From positions 166,820,903 through 166,884,902 of the forward strand of contig NC_057866.1 in NCBI RefSeq assembly GCF_019393635.1: a DNA stretch of 64,000 bases, written 5' to 3'. The notes under the pieces are model-generated. The model saw only the letters and a list, made by a program, of their open reading frames with translations. It was not told where the DNA came from and searched no databases. Shown piece after piece: positions 1 to 10,400 of this stretch. The number at the start of each line of letters is the position of its first letter. The stretch's first letter is position 1. A program made the translations under genes and the position numbers. This stretch comes from Dromiciops gliroides. Taxonomy: Eukaryota > Chordata > Mammalia > Microbiotheria > Microbiotheriidae.

Positions 1-450
1 ATAATATAAAATTGGAGCTATGGGAAGGAGCCAGCTGTAAATGTCAGAGAAGTTTCTATTTGATCTTGAAGCTTATTGAGGGGGCTGAGGTGACATGGCA
101 AGACCTATGCTTTCGAAAACATCACTTTGACAGCTAAGTGAAGGGTTGATAGGAATGGGGAAAGACTTGAGGTAGTGAGGCCAGTTAGAAAGCTATTGCA
201 ATCATCTAGGTGAGAGGTGATAAGGACCAGACCTTGGGTGATAGCAAGTGAGTTAGAAAGAAGGGGACAAATACAAAGAGATATGAGAAAGGTATAAACT
301 CAATAATTGGGTGGTGATTGGATATGTGGGGTTGGTAAGGGTGAAGACTGAGTGTGACACTTGGGTTATGAGGCTGGGTGACCTGGAGGATGGCAGTGAC
401 CTCGGTGGTCATGATAAAATTTTGAAGACAGAAGGGGTTTGGAATGAATG
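1..450 (-). mobile_element. L2 LINE fragment, antisense
   Basis: Contains diverged antisense L2 blocks: 'gacatggcaagacctatg', 'acatcactttgacagctaag' and 'gctattgcaatcatctagg'. It begins before the window. No open reading frame survives. Confidence 0.6.
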
Positions 451-1339
451 AATGAACATCCATATCTCCAACTTCCAGGCAAGTGTCCTTTCCGTCAATT
501 TGTCTAAACCTTTTTTTTTCTTTAACAGGTATCGCTTTTATAATAATAGAATAAAGAAATCAAGTAGTTACTTTAAAACAAAGATATATTTAGCAATGAA
601 TGCTAAAACAAACTGGAACCAAGGCTCTCAGTAGCCAAGGACAAATGACCATTGGTTTCTACATAGTTAATATGCAGTTTGGAGGGAGGAAAACAAGATT
701 ATTGGAACTGAAACACATGATTCATGATTGGTGGAGGGGAGACACTAAGGTGATAGTGATGGGGTAGTTTTGTAACATTCCTTAAGTTGGGTGACCTTTG
801 GGAGGGGGAGTCATCTTGTGACTTCTCCAAAAGCAGCTGAAACTTAGCTTCACAAAATGGTGGACAAAAGCAAAATGGAGTCACTAATGATATTTTAAAA
901 TATAACATTTCCTGCTTGTGGCCCACCTGTTCCCTCTAGTTATTAGCATTCTCTTTCTCTTAAGATTACCTTGTATTATTTTGAGTAACGTCCCCTCTGG
1001 GTCACCTATTCCTCACCATTTAGACGAACTGAGTTCTTCAGGAAATAGAAACCTCAGGGCAAAGGTTCTCTGTGGGTCTGTGCTCTGAAAACTATAGTTA
1101 ACAACCTTCCCTTTGTTCTTGTGATGCATAAAAAGTTCAAGAGACATAATTTCTGGGTAATTAATAAAATGATTGATTAATTATGGCTAATAATTAATAA
1201 AAGGATGGTCATTTAGCCCCTCTCTTATAAACCAAAGACCCCTCCTGGAGTCCCCTTGATGCTTGTATATGCTTGAAAAAATAGGTGTTCCTGACAGGCA
1301 GCAATCAATTCTGATTGGTTAATCATAAATGGGGGGGGG
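451..1339. other. Unclassified AT-rich stretch, no gene seen
   Basis: No coding signal or recognised repeat. Around 1155-1202 there is a short imperfect tandem of a 'taattaataaaa' unit. It could be decayed LTR sequence, but I see no paired termini. Confidence 0.3.
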
Positions 1340-1471
1340 CGGGCAGTGAGGTGGCACAGTGAATAAAGCACTAGCCCTGGATTCAGGAGGACCTGAGTTC
1401 AAATCCAACCTCAGACAATTGACACTTACTAGCTGTGTGACCTTGGGCAAGTCACTTAACCCTCATTGCCC
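1340..1471 (+). mobile_element. WSINE1-type tRNA-derived SINE
   Basis: Near full length: GCAGTGAGGTGGCACAGTG head, B-box-like GAGTTCAAATCC, 'tagctgtgtgacc' and a CATTGCCC 3' end. The A-tail has been replaced by a trinucleotide repeat. Confidence 0.9.
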
Positions 1472-1479
1472 AGAAGAAG

Positions 1480-1511
<32 letters not shown>

Positions 1512-1539
1512 GTAGTAGTAGTAGTAGTAGTAATAATAA
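1472..1539. repeat. (GAA)n-(TAG)n-(TAA)n compound microsatellite
   Basis: Grows directly from the tail of the upstream SINE. The unit changes from GAA to TAG to TAA by single steps, so it probably evolved from one A-rich tail. Confidence 0.9.
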
Positions 1540-2630
1540 ACAAGAGAATGAATATTATAATAAGAGGTAGGCTTATTCTAATGAGGGGCTGGGGTACATG
1601 ACTGATTACTGTCTTGGACAAAAAGATTTATCTCATTCAGCCCCCCCCCCCACCTATCCCCCTAGGACAATCTAGACAAGTGGGTTCCACCTACACTCAG
1701 ACCTGTCTGACTAGAACACAATGGGCTGGAATTCACCTAGACTAGAATCTCTTTATACCTTTTAATCAGATCTAAACTTTCCCAGTTGGGTAAGTCTTGC
1801 CCAACATTTCATCTCATCATCAACCCTGCCCTTCAGAGAACTAAGCTTTGACCTAACCTCCAAAATGAGTAAATCGGAAGGGAAAAATCCTGGATCTCCC
1901 CAATATTAAAAATTGCTTATTGAATAATCATTTCAGTCCCCTTCCCATCAACCTCAGGGTATTTACCTTGAGCAGCTGGCTAGAATACAGGATCAGTTCA
2001 AAGCAAAGCCATTTACCAAGATGTCATCATAAGAACAATAATAACAACCCCCCCTCCCAGAAAAAAAAAAAAACAACCCTCAACCCTGGAGTATGCTCTC
2101 CAACAAGAACTCACAGCATCAATAACAAGAGAAGGCACAAATATAGCCCACACCATTAGAGAGGCATACATATAAGAAACACATGTGAGCAAGGCAACTC
2201 ACAACTCTGGCTCTATAGGTAACTATGTTCTTTATTTTCTTGTGGTGTCTTCATGTTTCTCTCTCATTAGCACAGGTCTCTGCTTGGGAGGTCACTCACT
2301 TGGGCTCCCTGGGCCTGGTTTCTACAACTCAACTCCCAACAGTCAAGGATGGATCCCTTATCCACTCATCAGAACTGTGTCTTTTTTTTGACTCTTGTGC
2401 CTGTTCCCTTCGGGGTGTCATATCTCTTACAAGGCAAGCTGCCATGCTGATGGTAGAAAGGGTAGAGGAATCCTTTCCCCTTCATGGTCTAGTAAAGATA
2501 ACAAAAGGAAAAGGCAAAAATTGATCTCTTCTAGAGAGTTGGGCTTTTGTCCCGTGGCTGGTCTTCTTCTTAGCTGGTAGGGTTAGACTTTGCAAAGCTA
2601 TCTTCTGCCTCAACTTCCTCCTAAGGAGCA
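1540..2630. other. Unclassified stretch, no gene seen
   Basis: Holds a C-run near 1640-1652 and an A-run near 2060-2073. Short ORFs at 2185-2580 overlap in several frames and resemble no known protein. Confidence 0.3.
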
Positions 2631-2640
2631 GGTATTGAAT

Positions 2641-2796
2641 TTTTTGTTTGTTTCTTTGTTTTTGATGGGCAATGAGGGTTAAGTGACTTGTAGGATCACA
2701 CAGCTAGTAAGTGTCAAGTGTCTGAGGTAGGATTTGAACTCAGGTCCTCCTGAATCTAGGGCCAGTGCTTTATACACTGTGCCACCTAGCTGCCCC
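2641..2796 (-). mobile_element. WSINE1-type SINE, antisense
   Basis: Full-length antisense copy ending TAGCTGCCCC. TSDs GGTATTGAATTTT (2631-) and GGTATTGCATTTT (2798-) show L1-style insertion. Confidence 0.92.
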
Positions 2797-3064
2797 TGGT
2801 ATTGCATTTTAAAGTGCCACCAGGGGTATGGCCTCTCCTTTGCCAGGCAATAGCTATCTGTCCTTTTACTCCATGAATTTTGATCCTAGATCTTTTCCAC
2901 AGTTCATACACCTGTATTTCACCCTTCTTTTGAGACTTTAACACCTTGTTATCTCAATTATCGTTTGTGGTAGAACAGGGATCAATTGATCTGGGATCCC
3001 CTGGTTAGTCCCTCCATTGCTACACTTGTGTGATTCTTTTTATCTATGTACACGTAGCATGTCT

Positions 3065-3245
3065 CTCAGTAGAATGCAAATTTTTGGAGGGCAGGGACAA
3101 TTTCATTCGTGTGACATTCTGCCCAACCTTACAGGGTTTTTGTTATAGGATTATCGAGAGGATCAAATGAGATATTTGTAAAACTCTTAACATGGTGCCT
3201 TGCACACAGTAGGCAAAGAATAAAGGTCTGCTGAATTAAATTGAG
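3065..3245 (+). mobile_element. L2/MIR 3'-end fragment
   Basis: 'aggatcaaatgagatatttg' and 'ggtgccttgcacacagtagg' are the 3' part of a MIR-type SINE. It is preceded by an L2-like 'gagggcagggac' block. Confidence 0.55.
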
Positions 3246-3254
3246 TATTTAAAG

Positions 3255-3640
3255 CCTCTATTACTTCTCGGGTTCAAACTTTGCATAACTTTTCCACCTG
3301 GCTATAAAATAGTACCAGATTGTCTTTCATTGATCCTCAAATTATGTCTTCCAATCTTCCAGGGCTGCTCCTAATTCTGGTTTTATAAGATTTGTTGATT
3401 GCATCTGTGTTCACCCTCTCCATTGCTTTCATGTTTTTATACACTTTGATCACGTTCCCTCTCAGCCTTTTTTTATTTCCAGTTTGAAAAGTCTTAACCT
3501 TTTTCATCTTCCTTACACAGAAATCACATCTCTCCCCTTGATCATTTTGGTTGCTCTTCCCTGGGCCTTTTCCAAGTCTTTATGTCTTTCTTGAAGAGAA
3601 ATTCAACTTCAGCTGGATCCACAATCAGCAATCCTTTTAA
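3255..3640 (-). mobile_element. L3/CR1-type LINE fragment, antisense
   Basis: The block 'tttgatcacgttccctctca' followed by 'cttgatcattttggttgctc' is the typical antisense 3' part of CR1/L3 LINEs. It is strongly decayed. Confidence 0.5.
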
Positions 3641-3784
3641 TAATCTCTTATTGATTTCCTGGCATACTCCCTACCACAGTTGTTCCAAATCTTTTCTCTC
3701 TCCTCAAGTCACCCTGGTCTTATTCCCTACCCTCAGCATATGGCCTCATCTCCAACTTCACTGAGAAAATTAAGGCCAAGACCA

Positions 3785-4835
3785 ATAAGACACTGTTGGT
3801 AGATCTGTGAATTGGTGCGACCGTTCTGGAAATCCATTTGGAATTATGTGAAAGAAATCTCTGAACAGTTCATACTCTTTGACCCAACAATCCTACTATA
3901 TAGCATATTACCCAAAGAGGTCCGGGGCAAAAATTCATTTCACTTCATTTAAATTCAACAAGGATTTAAGTGCCAGCTATGAAAACAGCCACTGCCTAAT
4001 AGGAGTTCACATTCTAATGTACACTTGGAAGAAATAAAAATATACATAAAGTAAATAAAAATAATGTTGGAGAAGGAGGCACTAAGCACTAACAAGCACC
4101 CCTCTATATAATAAAATATTCAGAGCAGCACTTTTTGTACTAACAAAAACCTTTAAGTGAATTGGGTGTTCATAGATTGAGGAATTAATGAAAATATGGT
4201 GGTTCATGAAAATAATGGAATACTCGATGATGCAATGGTTGGGTCCTGGACCCAGAGTCTGGGAAATCTGAGTTTAAGTGCTGCCTCTGATATTTATTGA
4301 CTGAGTGACCCAAGGCAAAGCAAAAAGCAAAGCAAAAAAAAATACTCTGTGTGCCTCAATTTCCCTGTATGTGAAATGAGGATAATAAAGCACCTTCTTC
4401 CCAGGGTTTTGGTGAGGATCAAATAAGATAATATTTGTAAAGTGTTTTGCAAACTCTAAAGCACTATTTAAATGGTAGCTATTATTATTATTATTATCAT
4501 TATTAATAATATAGCTATTATTACTATTGATCCATAAGATTATGAAGAATTCAGAGAAATATGGGAAGGCTTGAATGAATTGGAACAAAGAGAATAGAAC
4601 CAGAAGAATTATATAACTACAATAATGTAAATAAAGATAACTCAAAAAAATAGCCAAACTGATTATTTGCAATGACCAATCTTTTCCCAGAAAAAAGTTG
4701 ATGCAATATACTTCCCTCCTCTTTGTAGAGAGGTGGGGGAAGCCATGGGTATGTAAGGGTGCATATGCTGCCAGACATTGTTGCTGTGCTGGTTAGTTTA
4801 AAATAAAGAAGGTAGGACTATGCTGCATAAGCTCC
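3785..4835 (+). mobile_element. L1 3' region, sense, carrying two nested insertions
   Basis: 'acactgttggtagatctgtg', 'cctttgacccaacaatcc' and 'taatggaatactcga' match the end of marsupial L1 ORF2. L1-like sequence resumes at about 4106-4235 and 4506-4835. An L2-like block (about 3931-4105) and a MIR-type SINE (4236-4505) interrupt it, so the L1 is older than both. The reading frame is destroyed. Confidence 0.6.
4236..4505 (+). mobile_element. MIR-type CORE-SINE, near full length
   Basis: tRNA-like head, 'tcaatttccctgtatgtgaa', 'gaggatcaaataagataata' and a (TAT)n tail, nested inside the L1 remnant. Confidence 0.75.
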
Positions 4836-4969
4836 TTCAATTACTCCCACATTCAATTTAATATGCTATTCTTCCCTCACTTATCCTTTTTCTCACTCCC
4901 AATTTCATAGGAGTGGTCTTTTCTAATCTTGACCTCTTTACCTTCTGCCCCCAAATCCTATTCCTTCTT

Positions 4970-5113
4970 TTTTTTTGCAGGCAATAGGGGGTTAAGTGAC
5001 TTGCCCAGGGTCACACAGCTAGTAGGTGTCAAGTGTCTGAGGCCGGATTTGAACTCAGGTACTCCTGAATCCAGGGACGGTGCTTTAACCACTGCGCCAT
5101 CTAGCTGTCCCCC
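4970..5113 (-). mobile_element. WSINE1-type SINE, antisense
   Basis: Full-length copy flanked by a TSD AATCCTATTCCTTCTT at 4954-4969 and 5114-5129 with no mismatch. That suggests a fairly young insertion. Confidence 0.95.
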
Positions 5114-5379
5114 AATCCTATTCCTTCTTGACTCTTGAGAAACTTCACATCCACAATTATCCCCTACTGTCTAGCATCATTTATTCCCTACTGTTTTCGG
5201 ATATACTCAGTTCTCTTCTTTCTTGAAAAAAAGTAGGCTTGAACCTATTAGCTACTCTAGTCATAGTCCTATTTCTCATGTTGCTTTCCCTGTCAAATTT
5301 CTTGAAGGGTTGATTAATGTTTGCAGACTTTATTTATTTATTTAGTTGGCCATTCTCTCCTTAACCCCCTGCATTCTGC

Positions 5380-6200
5380 TTTCAGTACCTAGTGCTCTAC
5401 CAAAATTGAAGAGTCAAAGGTCAATAGCCTCCTTTTTGCTTAACCCAAATGCCTTTTCTCATTCATTCTCATTGACCTTTGTGCTGCTTGTGACATCCCA
5501 GAGAGGGTACCCTTTCCAGGAATTATATAAATGCAAATATAACCCAAGTCCCAAAACCCATTGATATAAGACTCTTTTCTCATATTCCGTGACAGAACTT
5601 TGTTCTGATTCTACTCCCTCTCCAACTACTCCTTCTGTTTTCTTCAATGTTTCTTCCCTTTACTAACTCTCAGCTCTGAGGACACTGGGCCTCATGTCTT
5701 CACTTTTTAAATTCCCTTCTTTGAAGAACTCATCCATTCTTATGCTTTCTACTCTTACCTTGATGTTCTATGTTGATAACTCTAAAATCTGTATTTCTTG
5801 CCTTGACCTTTCACTTGAGTTCTAATCCCATAGTCCCTAAACATTTCTACTCGAACCACCCCTCCTCCATTACCAAATCAAACAAAGGTTTATCGTCATC
5901 ACCATGCTGCCCTTTGAAACAGCTGTCTCTTCATTTCCCAATTTCTATCAATAGTATCACCAGATCCTTGGTGCCATTTTTGCTCTCTTCCTCTTCTCTA
6001 ACACTTCTCCATCAATGTCACCAGCTCTAATGAACTATTCCTTCATGATATCTCTCCACTTTGTCCTTTCCTTTCAGTTCCACTGACCTTATCCTTGTCC
6101 AAGATCTCTTCACATCATACCTGGACAATTTCAAAAGACCTCTGCACTGGTCATCTCCCCAGTCTGTCCTCACTCAACCTGCCCTGCTCACCTCTGCAAA
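5380..6200 (+). mobile_element. L2 LINE, sense, ORF2 C-terminal region remnant
   Basis: 'tgacctttgtgctgcttgtg', 'ttgataactctaaaatctgt' and 'cctctgcactggtcatctcc' follow the order of L2. A foreign 64-bp block splits it at 5520-5583. Frames are broken. Confidence 0.55.
5520..5583 (+). repeat. 64-bp perfect inverted duplicate, inserted copy
   Basis: All 64 bases are the exact reverse complement of 7618-7681. The block interrupts an L2 remnant, has no poly-A and no TSD, and probably is a templated insertion from the downstream locus. Confidence 0.9.
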
Positions 6201-6428
6201 GATGTTTGTGTTTATCCTGGAGCTGTGATTTCACTGATGTAGAGCATTCAAAATGAGGAAAATTTCTCCACCAGTATAGATCAGCAATTTCCTGATGACT
6301 TGTGGTCTCAGATAGTTTCCCAGGGTATTAAGAGAATAAATGACTTGCCCAGGGTTGATCAACGAGTAGAGGTCAGAGGAGGGAGGCTAATCCTCTAACT
6401 ACTACTACAAAATTACCATAGCTCCTAC

Positions 6429-6688
6429 AGCTATTAGGGGGCAGCTAGGTGGCCCCTTAGTGCACAGAGTGCTGGGCATGGAGTGAGGAAGACTCATTTC
6501 CCTGAGTTCAAATCTGGCCTCTGACATTTATTAATTGCATGACCTGGGGAAGGTAATTTACCTCAGTTTCCTTATCTGTAAAATGAGCTGGAGAAGGAAA
6601 TGACAAACCACTCCAGTACCTTTGCTAAGAAAATGCCAAAATGGGGTAACAAAGAGTTGGACACAAAGGAAACAACTGCACAACGACT
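6429..6688 (+). mobile_element. Mar-1-type CORE-SINE, full length
   Basis: GGGGCAGCTAGGTGG head, 'gagctggagaaggaaatgac' core and a 3' part 'aaatggggtaacaaagagtt', ending 'gcacaacgac'. This is the typical marsupial Mar-1 layout. Confidence 0.85.
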
Positions 6689-6795
6689 CTACTGCTACTA
6701 CCACTACCACTACCACTACTACTGTTTCTACTACTATGTCTACTATTACTCTAGTATTGCTACTGTTAATAATCATAATCATAATCATAAAAATA
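6689..6795. repeat. Imperfect (CTA)n/(ATC)n microsatellite
   Basis: Trinucleotide-rich tail of the Mar-1 copy, changing from CTACCA units to ATAATC units. Overlapping short ORFs here are repeat artefacts. Confidence 0.85.
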
Positions 6796-7107
6796 ACTTG
6801 TGTAATGAGGGTAGTCTCCCACATGTGTTGTAGGAATGTCATTGTATAGCTCAAAGAGGCAGAATAGTCATCTCTAACATCTTCTCCTCCTACCCTTCTT
6901 CAAGGGAGGTTTTATTTTCTGCTGAGTAGGGAAGCAGGAAGTTGAGACAGAAGCTAAACCACTCTACTCTTCTCAAAGAGAGAAGAGGATCCAGTCTAGT
7001 TATACTTATATGCTCCTTTAAATATTATTATTTTAAGGAATGTGGTTTTTAGGTTCAATCTACTTTTTGATCACTGTTTCATTAATTGGAGTGAAGCAGT
7101 AACCTAA

Positions 7108-7197
7108 GTGTGTGTGTGTATATGTGTGAGTATATGTATATTCACACATATACATAAATAGATATATGTGTATGTATGCATGTATTGTGTGTATGTA

Positions 7198-7228
<31 letters not shown>

Positions 7229-7231
7229 CTA
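7108..7231. repeat. (TG)n/(TATG)n microsatellite
   Basis: Mixed TG, TATG and GTAT units with interruptions. Confidence 0.95.
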
Positions 7232-7617
7232 CCTGACAATACAGAGGGAAGGAGCCCTCTCATTTGGGAGATAGCTAAATCAGCTCAACTAAGAGAGAGT
7301 CCCAGCTCTCACCTAAGGGGAAATTCCCCAAAGTTTCTAATGTAGCCAGCCATATTTAGGGACATGACGGAGATTGCCAACTTCTCTCATTTTTTTCTTC
7401 CCAGACTTTTCCTTCAGCAAACTGAAGTGTAATTGGCATCATCCATCTTCTCTCTCAAAGTTGAAAACCAGAAGTGCTCCCAAACAACTTCAAAACTTGA
7501 AGAGACTAGAAGCAACTGAAGAGACTTGGGGAAAGCTCAAAGAAGACTCCAGAGACTGAAGAGAGCTCTCTCATTCTCACCATCACACTCCTCACCAGGT
7601 TCAGGGCATCTCTATCA

Positions 7618-7681
7618 ATGAGAAAAGAGTCTTATATCAATGGGTTTTGGGACTTGGGTTATATTTGCATTTATATAATTC
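7618..7681 (-). repeat. 64-bp perfect inverted duplicate, probable donor copy
   Basis: Reverse complement of 5520-5583 with no mismatch. Its 3' half reads straight into an antisense MIR ('catttatataattctttaaa' and on), so this site looks like the original context. Confidence 0.9.
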
Positions 7682-7985
7682 TTTAAAGTTTGCACATGTC
7701 ATTTCATTTGATCCTCAGAAATTTCTGTTATTGTGCTTTTTCTTCCTTCCTTCCTTCCTTCCTTCCTTCCTTCCTTCCTTCCTTCCTTCCTTCCTTCCTT
7801 CCTTCCTTCCTTCCTTTTCTTTCTTTCTTTCTTCCTTCCTTCCTTTTTTGCAGATGAGGGAACTAAGGTTAAGAAAAGTTAGATACTTGCTCCTAGTCAA
7901 ATAGCCAGGAAATCTAAGAAAGAGAATTTGAACTCAGGTAGGGCTTCTTGATTCCAGATCCAACATTCTATTTACCATGCCACAT
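7655..7985 (-). mobile_element. MIR-type SINE, antisense, split by (TTCC)n
   Basis: 'catttgatcctcagaaattt' is followed after the repeat by 'cagatgagggaactaaggtt' and 'gaatttgaactcaggtaggg'. This is the order of an antisense MIR. Confidence 0.75.
7741..7848. repeat. (TTCC)n microsatellite
   Basis: About 20 nearly perfect CTTC units, followed by TTTC units, expanded inside the MIR. Confidence 0.97.
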
Positions 7986-7989
7986 TATG

Positions 7990-8230
7990 CCACACTGAAA
8001 GAATAACCTTTTTAAATCATAGCATTTATCATGTCACTTCTCTGCTCAAGTACTTGCAAAGTTTTCCCCATTATCCTCAAAATAAAGTTCAAACTCTTTA
8101 TATTGGCTTTCAATAATCTGACACCCTCCTATCTCTCCCACTCAGTTCTTATTTATTTAAATACCTCAAGGATTCATTTTTTTTCTTCGTGTAAGTCACC
8201 CTTGTGCAGATACAGACTATAAACCCTTTT
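7990..8230 (+). mobile_element. L2 fragment, sense
   Basis: 'cacttctctgctcaagtact' and 'ataaagttcaaactctttat' are diverged L2 3' blocks. Confidence 0.5.
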
Positions 8231-8559
8231 TAATGTAATAGATTGCCTTCTATACTTTGGCTGAAAAAACTTGGTGGTGGGCCTTTTTTGACTTTAGGTA
8301 ATTTGGTCCCCAGGCAACAAACTGATGGACCATCATTAGCCTTTCCTTAAAGCCTTTCCAGCTTGCTTGAATCTGACAGAGCTTATTCTCTTCTGACAGA
8401 GCCTTCTAGAGCCCAGGGTGACCTCTGAACCCCAATGAGGTTCCAGTACAGGATGTAGTGGAGTTATCTCTAATTAAGCCTCAAGATGAATTTAAGACCA
8501 TTTAAGGGTCTTCTCCCCATTCCACCTATACATTCAGCTCATTTCTCTTTCTTTGCTTT

Positions 8560-9445
8560 TGTTCATTCAACCCTGAGTCACAGAATGCTAGAATTTCAGA
8601 GTAGGAAGGGGCCTCTGGAACCATCCAATCCAACCTATATTCAGAAAAGCATGCCTCAACCAAAGAGGCAGTCATCCAGCTCACCTCTGTTCGAAGACCT
8701 CGAATGAGGGGCAGCCCTGTACATTCTGAGACTCTAGAAGGAGCTGGAAGGTTTTCTACTAAATTAAGCCTAAATTTATCTTTTTGAAACTTCTACCCAT
8801 TGTTCCTAAGTCTTCATGGTTCAAACAAGTTGCATCAGATCTGTCTTCTGTATCACAACTTTTCATTTTCTTGAAGACAACTTTCACATGTTCCTCCTAC
8901 CAGGCTTCTTTTCTATAGGTTAACCTCCCCAGCCTCCAGTTCTTCCAACTAATTACAATGCAGCCTGAAGTTGTTGTGATATTTTTGGCTCCCAGATCAC
9001 CAGGTTGATTCATATTGAGCTTGTGGTCCACCTGAATGGTAATGGGCCTTCCCTTTCTCTGTCTATATCAGTCCACTCTTCAAGTCTTCTGATCATGTGG
9101 CATGCTCTTCAGACCCTTCCCTAGTCTTCCAGATATACCAATTTTCTTCCTAGGCTGGGATGTCTAGAATTGAATCCAATATTCCAGATGTGATCTGACA
9201 TCTGGGCTCAATACAATACAACTCTTAACTGCTTATTCCTAGAAATTATATCTCTCAATGTAACTTTGAGCTGCATTGAAAATTTTGGTCACCTGATCAC
9301 AAAATTGATTCATTCTGAGCTTGTATTCCACCTAAAGGTGACTTTCCTCTCTTGGTTCATGCAAGCTCCACCCTTCAAGTCTCTTCACTTACTCACTATA
9401 TCCCATTTCTACTGAACCCTTTCCATGTATCGGTTTTGGCTCCCC
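8560..9445 (-). mobile_element. L3/CR1-type LINE, antisense, internally rearranged
   Basis: 'aatttcagagtaggaagggg', 'aacttctacccattgttcct' and 'ttccagatgtgatctgacat' follow antisense L3 order. The block around 'attgagcttgt..tccacct' occurs twice (about 9013-9040 and 9313-9340). That means two L3 pieces or an internal duplication. Confidence 0.55.
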
Positions 9446-9889
9446 AGTTAGCTTGCCCTTCCTGAGTGTAGGGACTGTGATTTTCACTTTTTTTTTTCAT
9501 TTTCCTTCAAGAGTAGTTGCCCCATCAACAATGAGTTAATTCTTTTGTAATCTAATTTGAGTTAGAAATACTTTTTTCCATTTGGCAGAGAAGTTTTGGA
9601 AAACATTAAGCTAAGTTAGACCATACAAATTGAGGATGGGTTGGTTACTAGACCCTTAGTGGGATCACCAAATATGGGTGTCTTTTCTGGATGACAAATG
9701 AGATTTTCTAAGGGCACATCTAGAATGAGCCCAAGCTCTATGCTGCTGGCACACTCATCAGAATCACACTGGGAGCAATACAGGAAAGTGACTATCTTGC
9801 AGAAGAGGAATTCAGTTTGTTCTATTTGGCCTCAGAGGGCTGGACTAGAAATAACGGGTGGATGTTGGAAAGCTGCAAATCCACGCTTC

Positions 9890-10095
9890 ATTTGAGGGGA
9901 GGAGGGACTTCCTAACAATCAGAAAGGCTCAAAAGTGAAATCATTCCTTCCAAATGTAGTGAATTTCCCCACACTGGAGATCTTCCAGCTAAGGCCAAAT
10001 GATCATTTTTCCAGTCTGTTGTAATGCTTTTTGTGGTATGAGTTGTGCTAGATGGTCCTGGAGAAACCTTTCCACTCTTAGATTCTGTGGTTCAG
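9890..10095 (+). mobile_element. L3/CR1 3'-end fragment, sense
   Basis: 'ggggaggagggacttcctaa', 'gatcttccagctaaggccaa' and 'gtgctagatggtcctggaga' resemble the sense 3' end of L3/CR1. Confidence 0.4.
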
Positions 10096-10124
10096 CTTTA
10101 CCCAAGTCAACAAGTTGAGTCACC

Positions 10125-10400
10125 AATTGTTTCTTAGGTACTTGCTATGTGCCAGGCACTGTGTCAGATGAACAGAAAGGCAAAGTCTGTGCCTTCAAAG
10201 AGTTCCCTTTCTAATTGGAGAGACAAGCATACAGATAATTGTGTAAATACAAGATACAATAGAGTAAATTGGAGGGAAACTTGGAGGAAGGGACTACCAT
10301 TGAGGGAGGAATGGGCAATGTCTCTTGTAGAAGATGGGATTTGAGGCATGAAGGAAGCCCGGAATGGTGGTAGGAGTCATATGAGAACACAACAGCATGT
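10125..10400 (-). mobile_element. L2 3' end, antisense
   Basis: 'gctatgtgccaggcactgtg' is antisense L2 terminus, followed by 'ttcaaagagttccctttcta' and 'ttgtagaagatgggatttga'. Confidence 0.7.

Noticed and set aside
5459-7904. Two ORFs sharing 'LGLGLYLHLYNS'
   Set aside because: Explained by the 64-bp inverted DNA duplicate.
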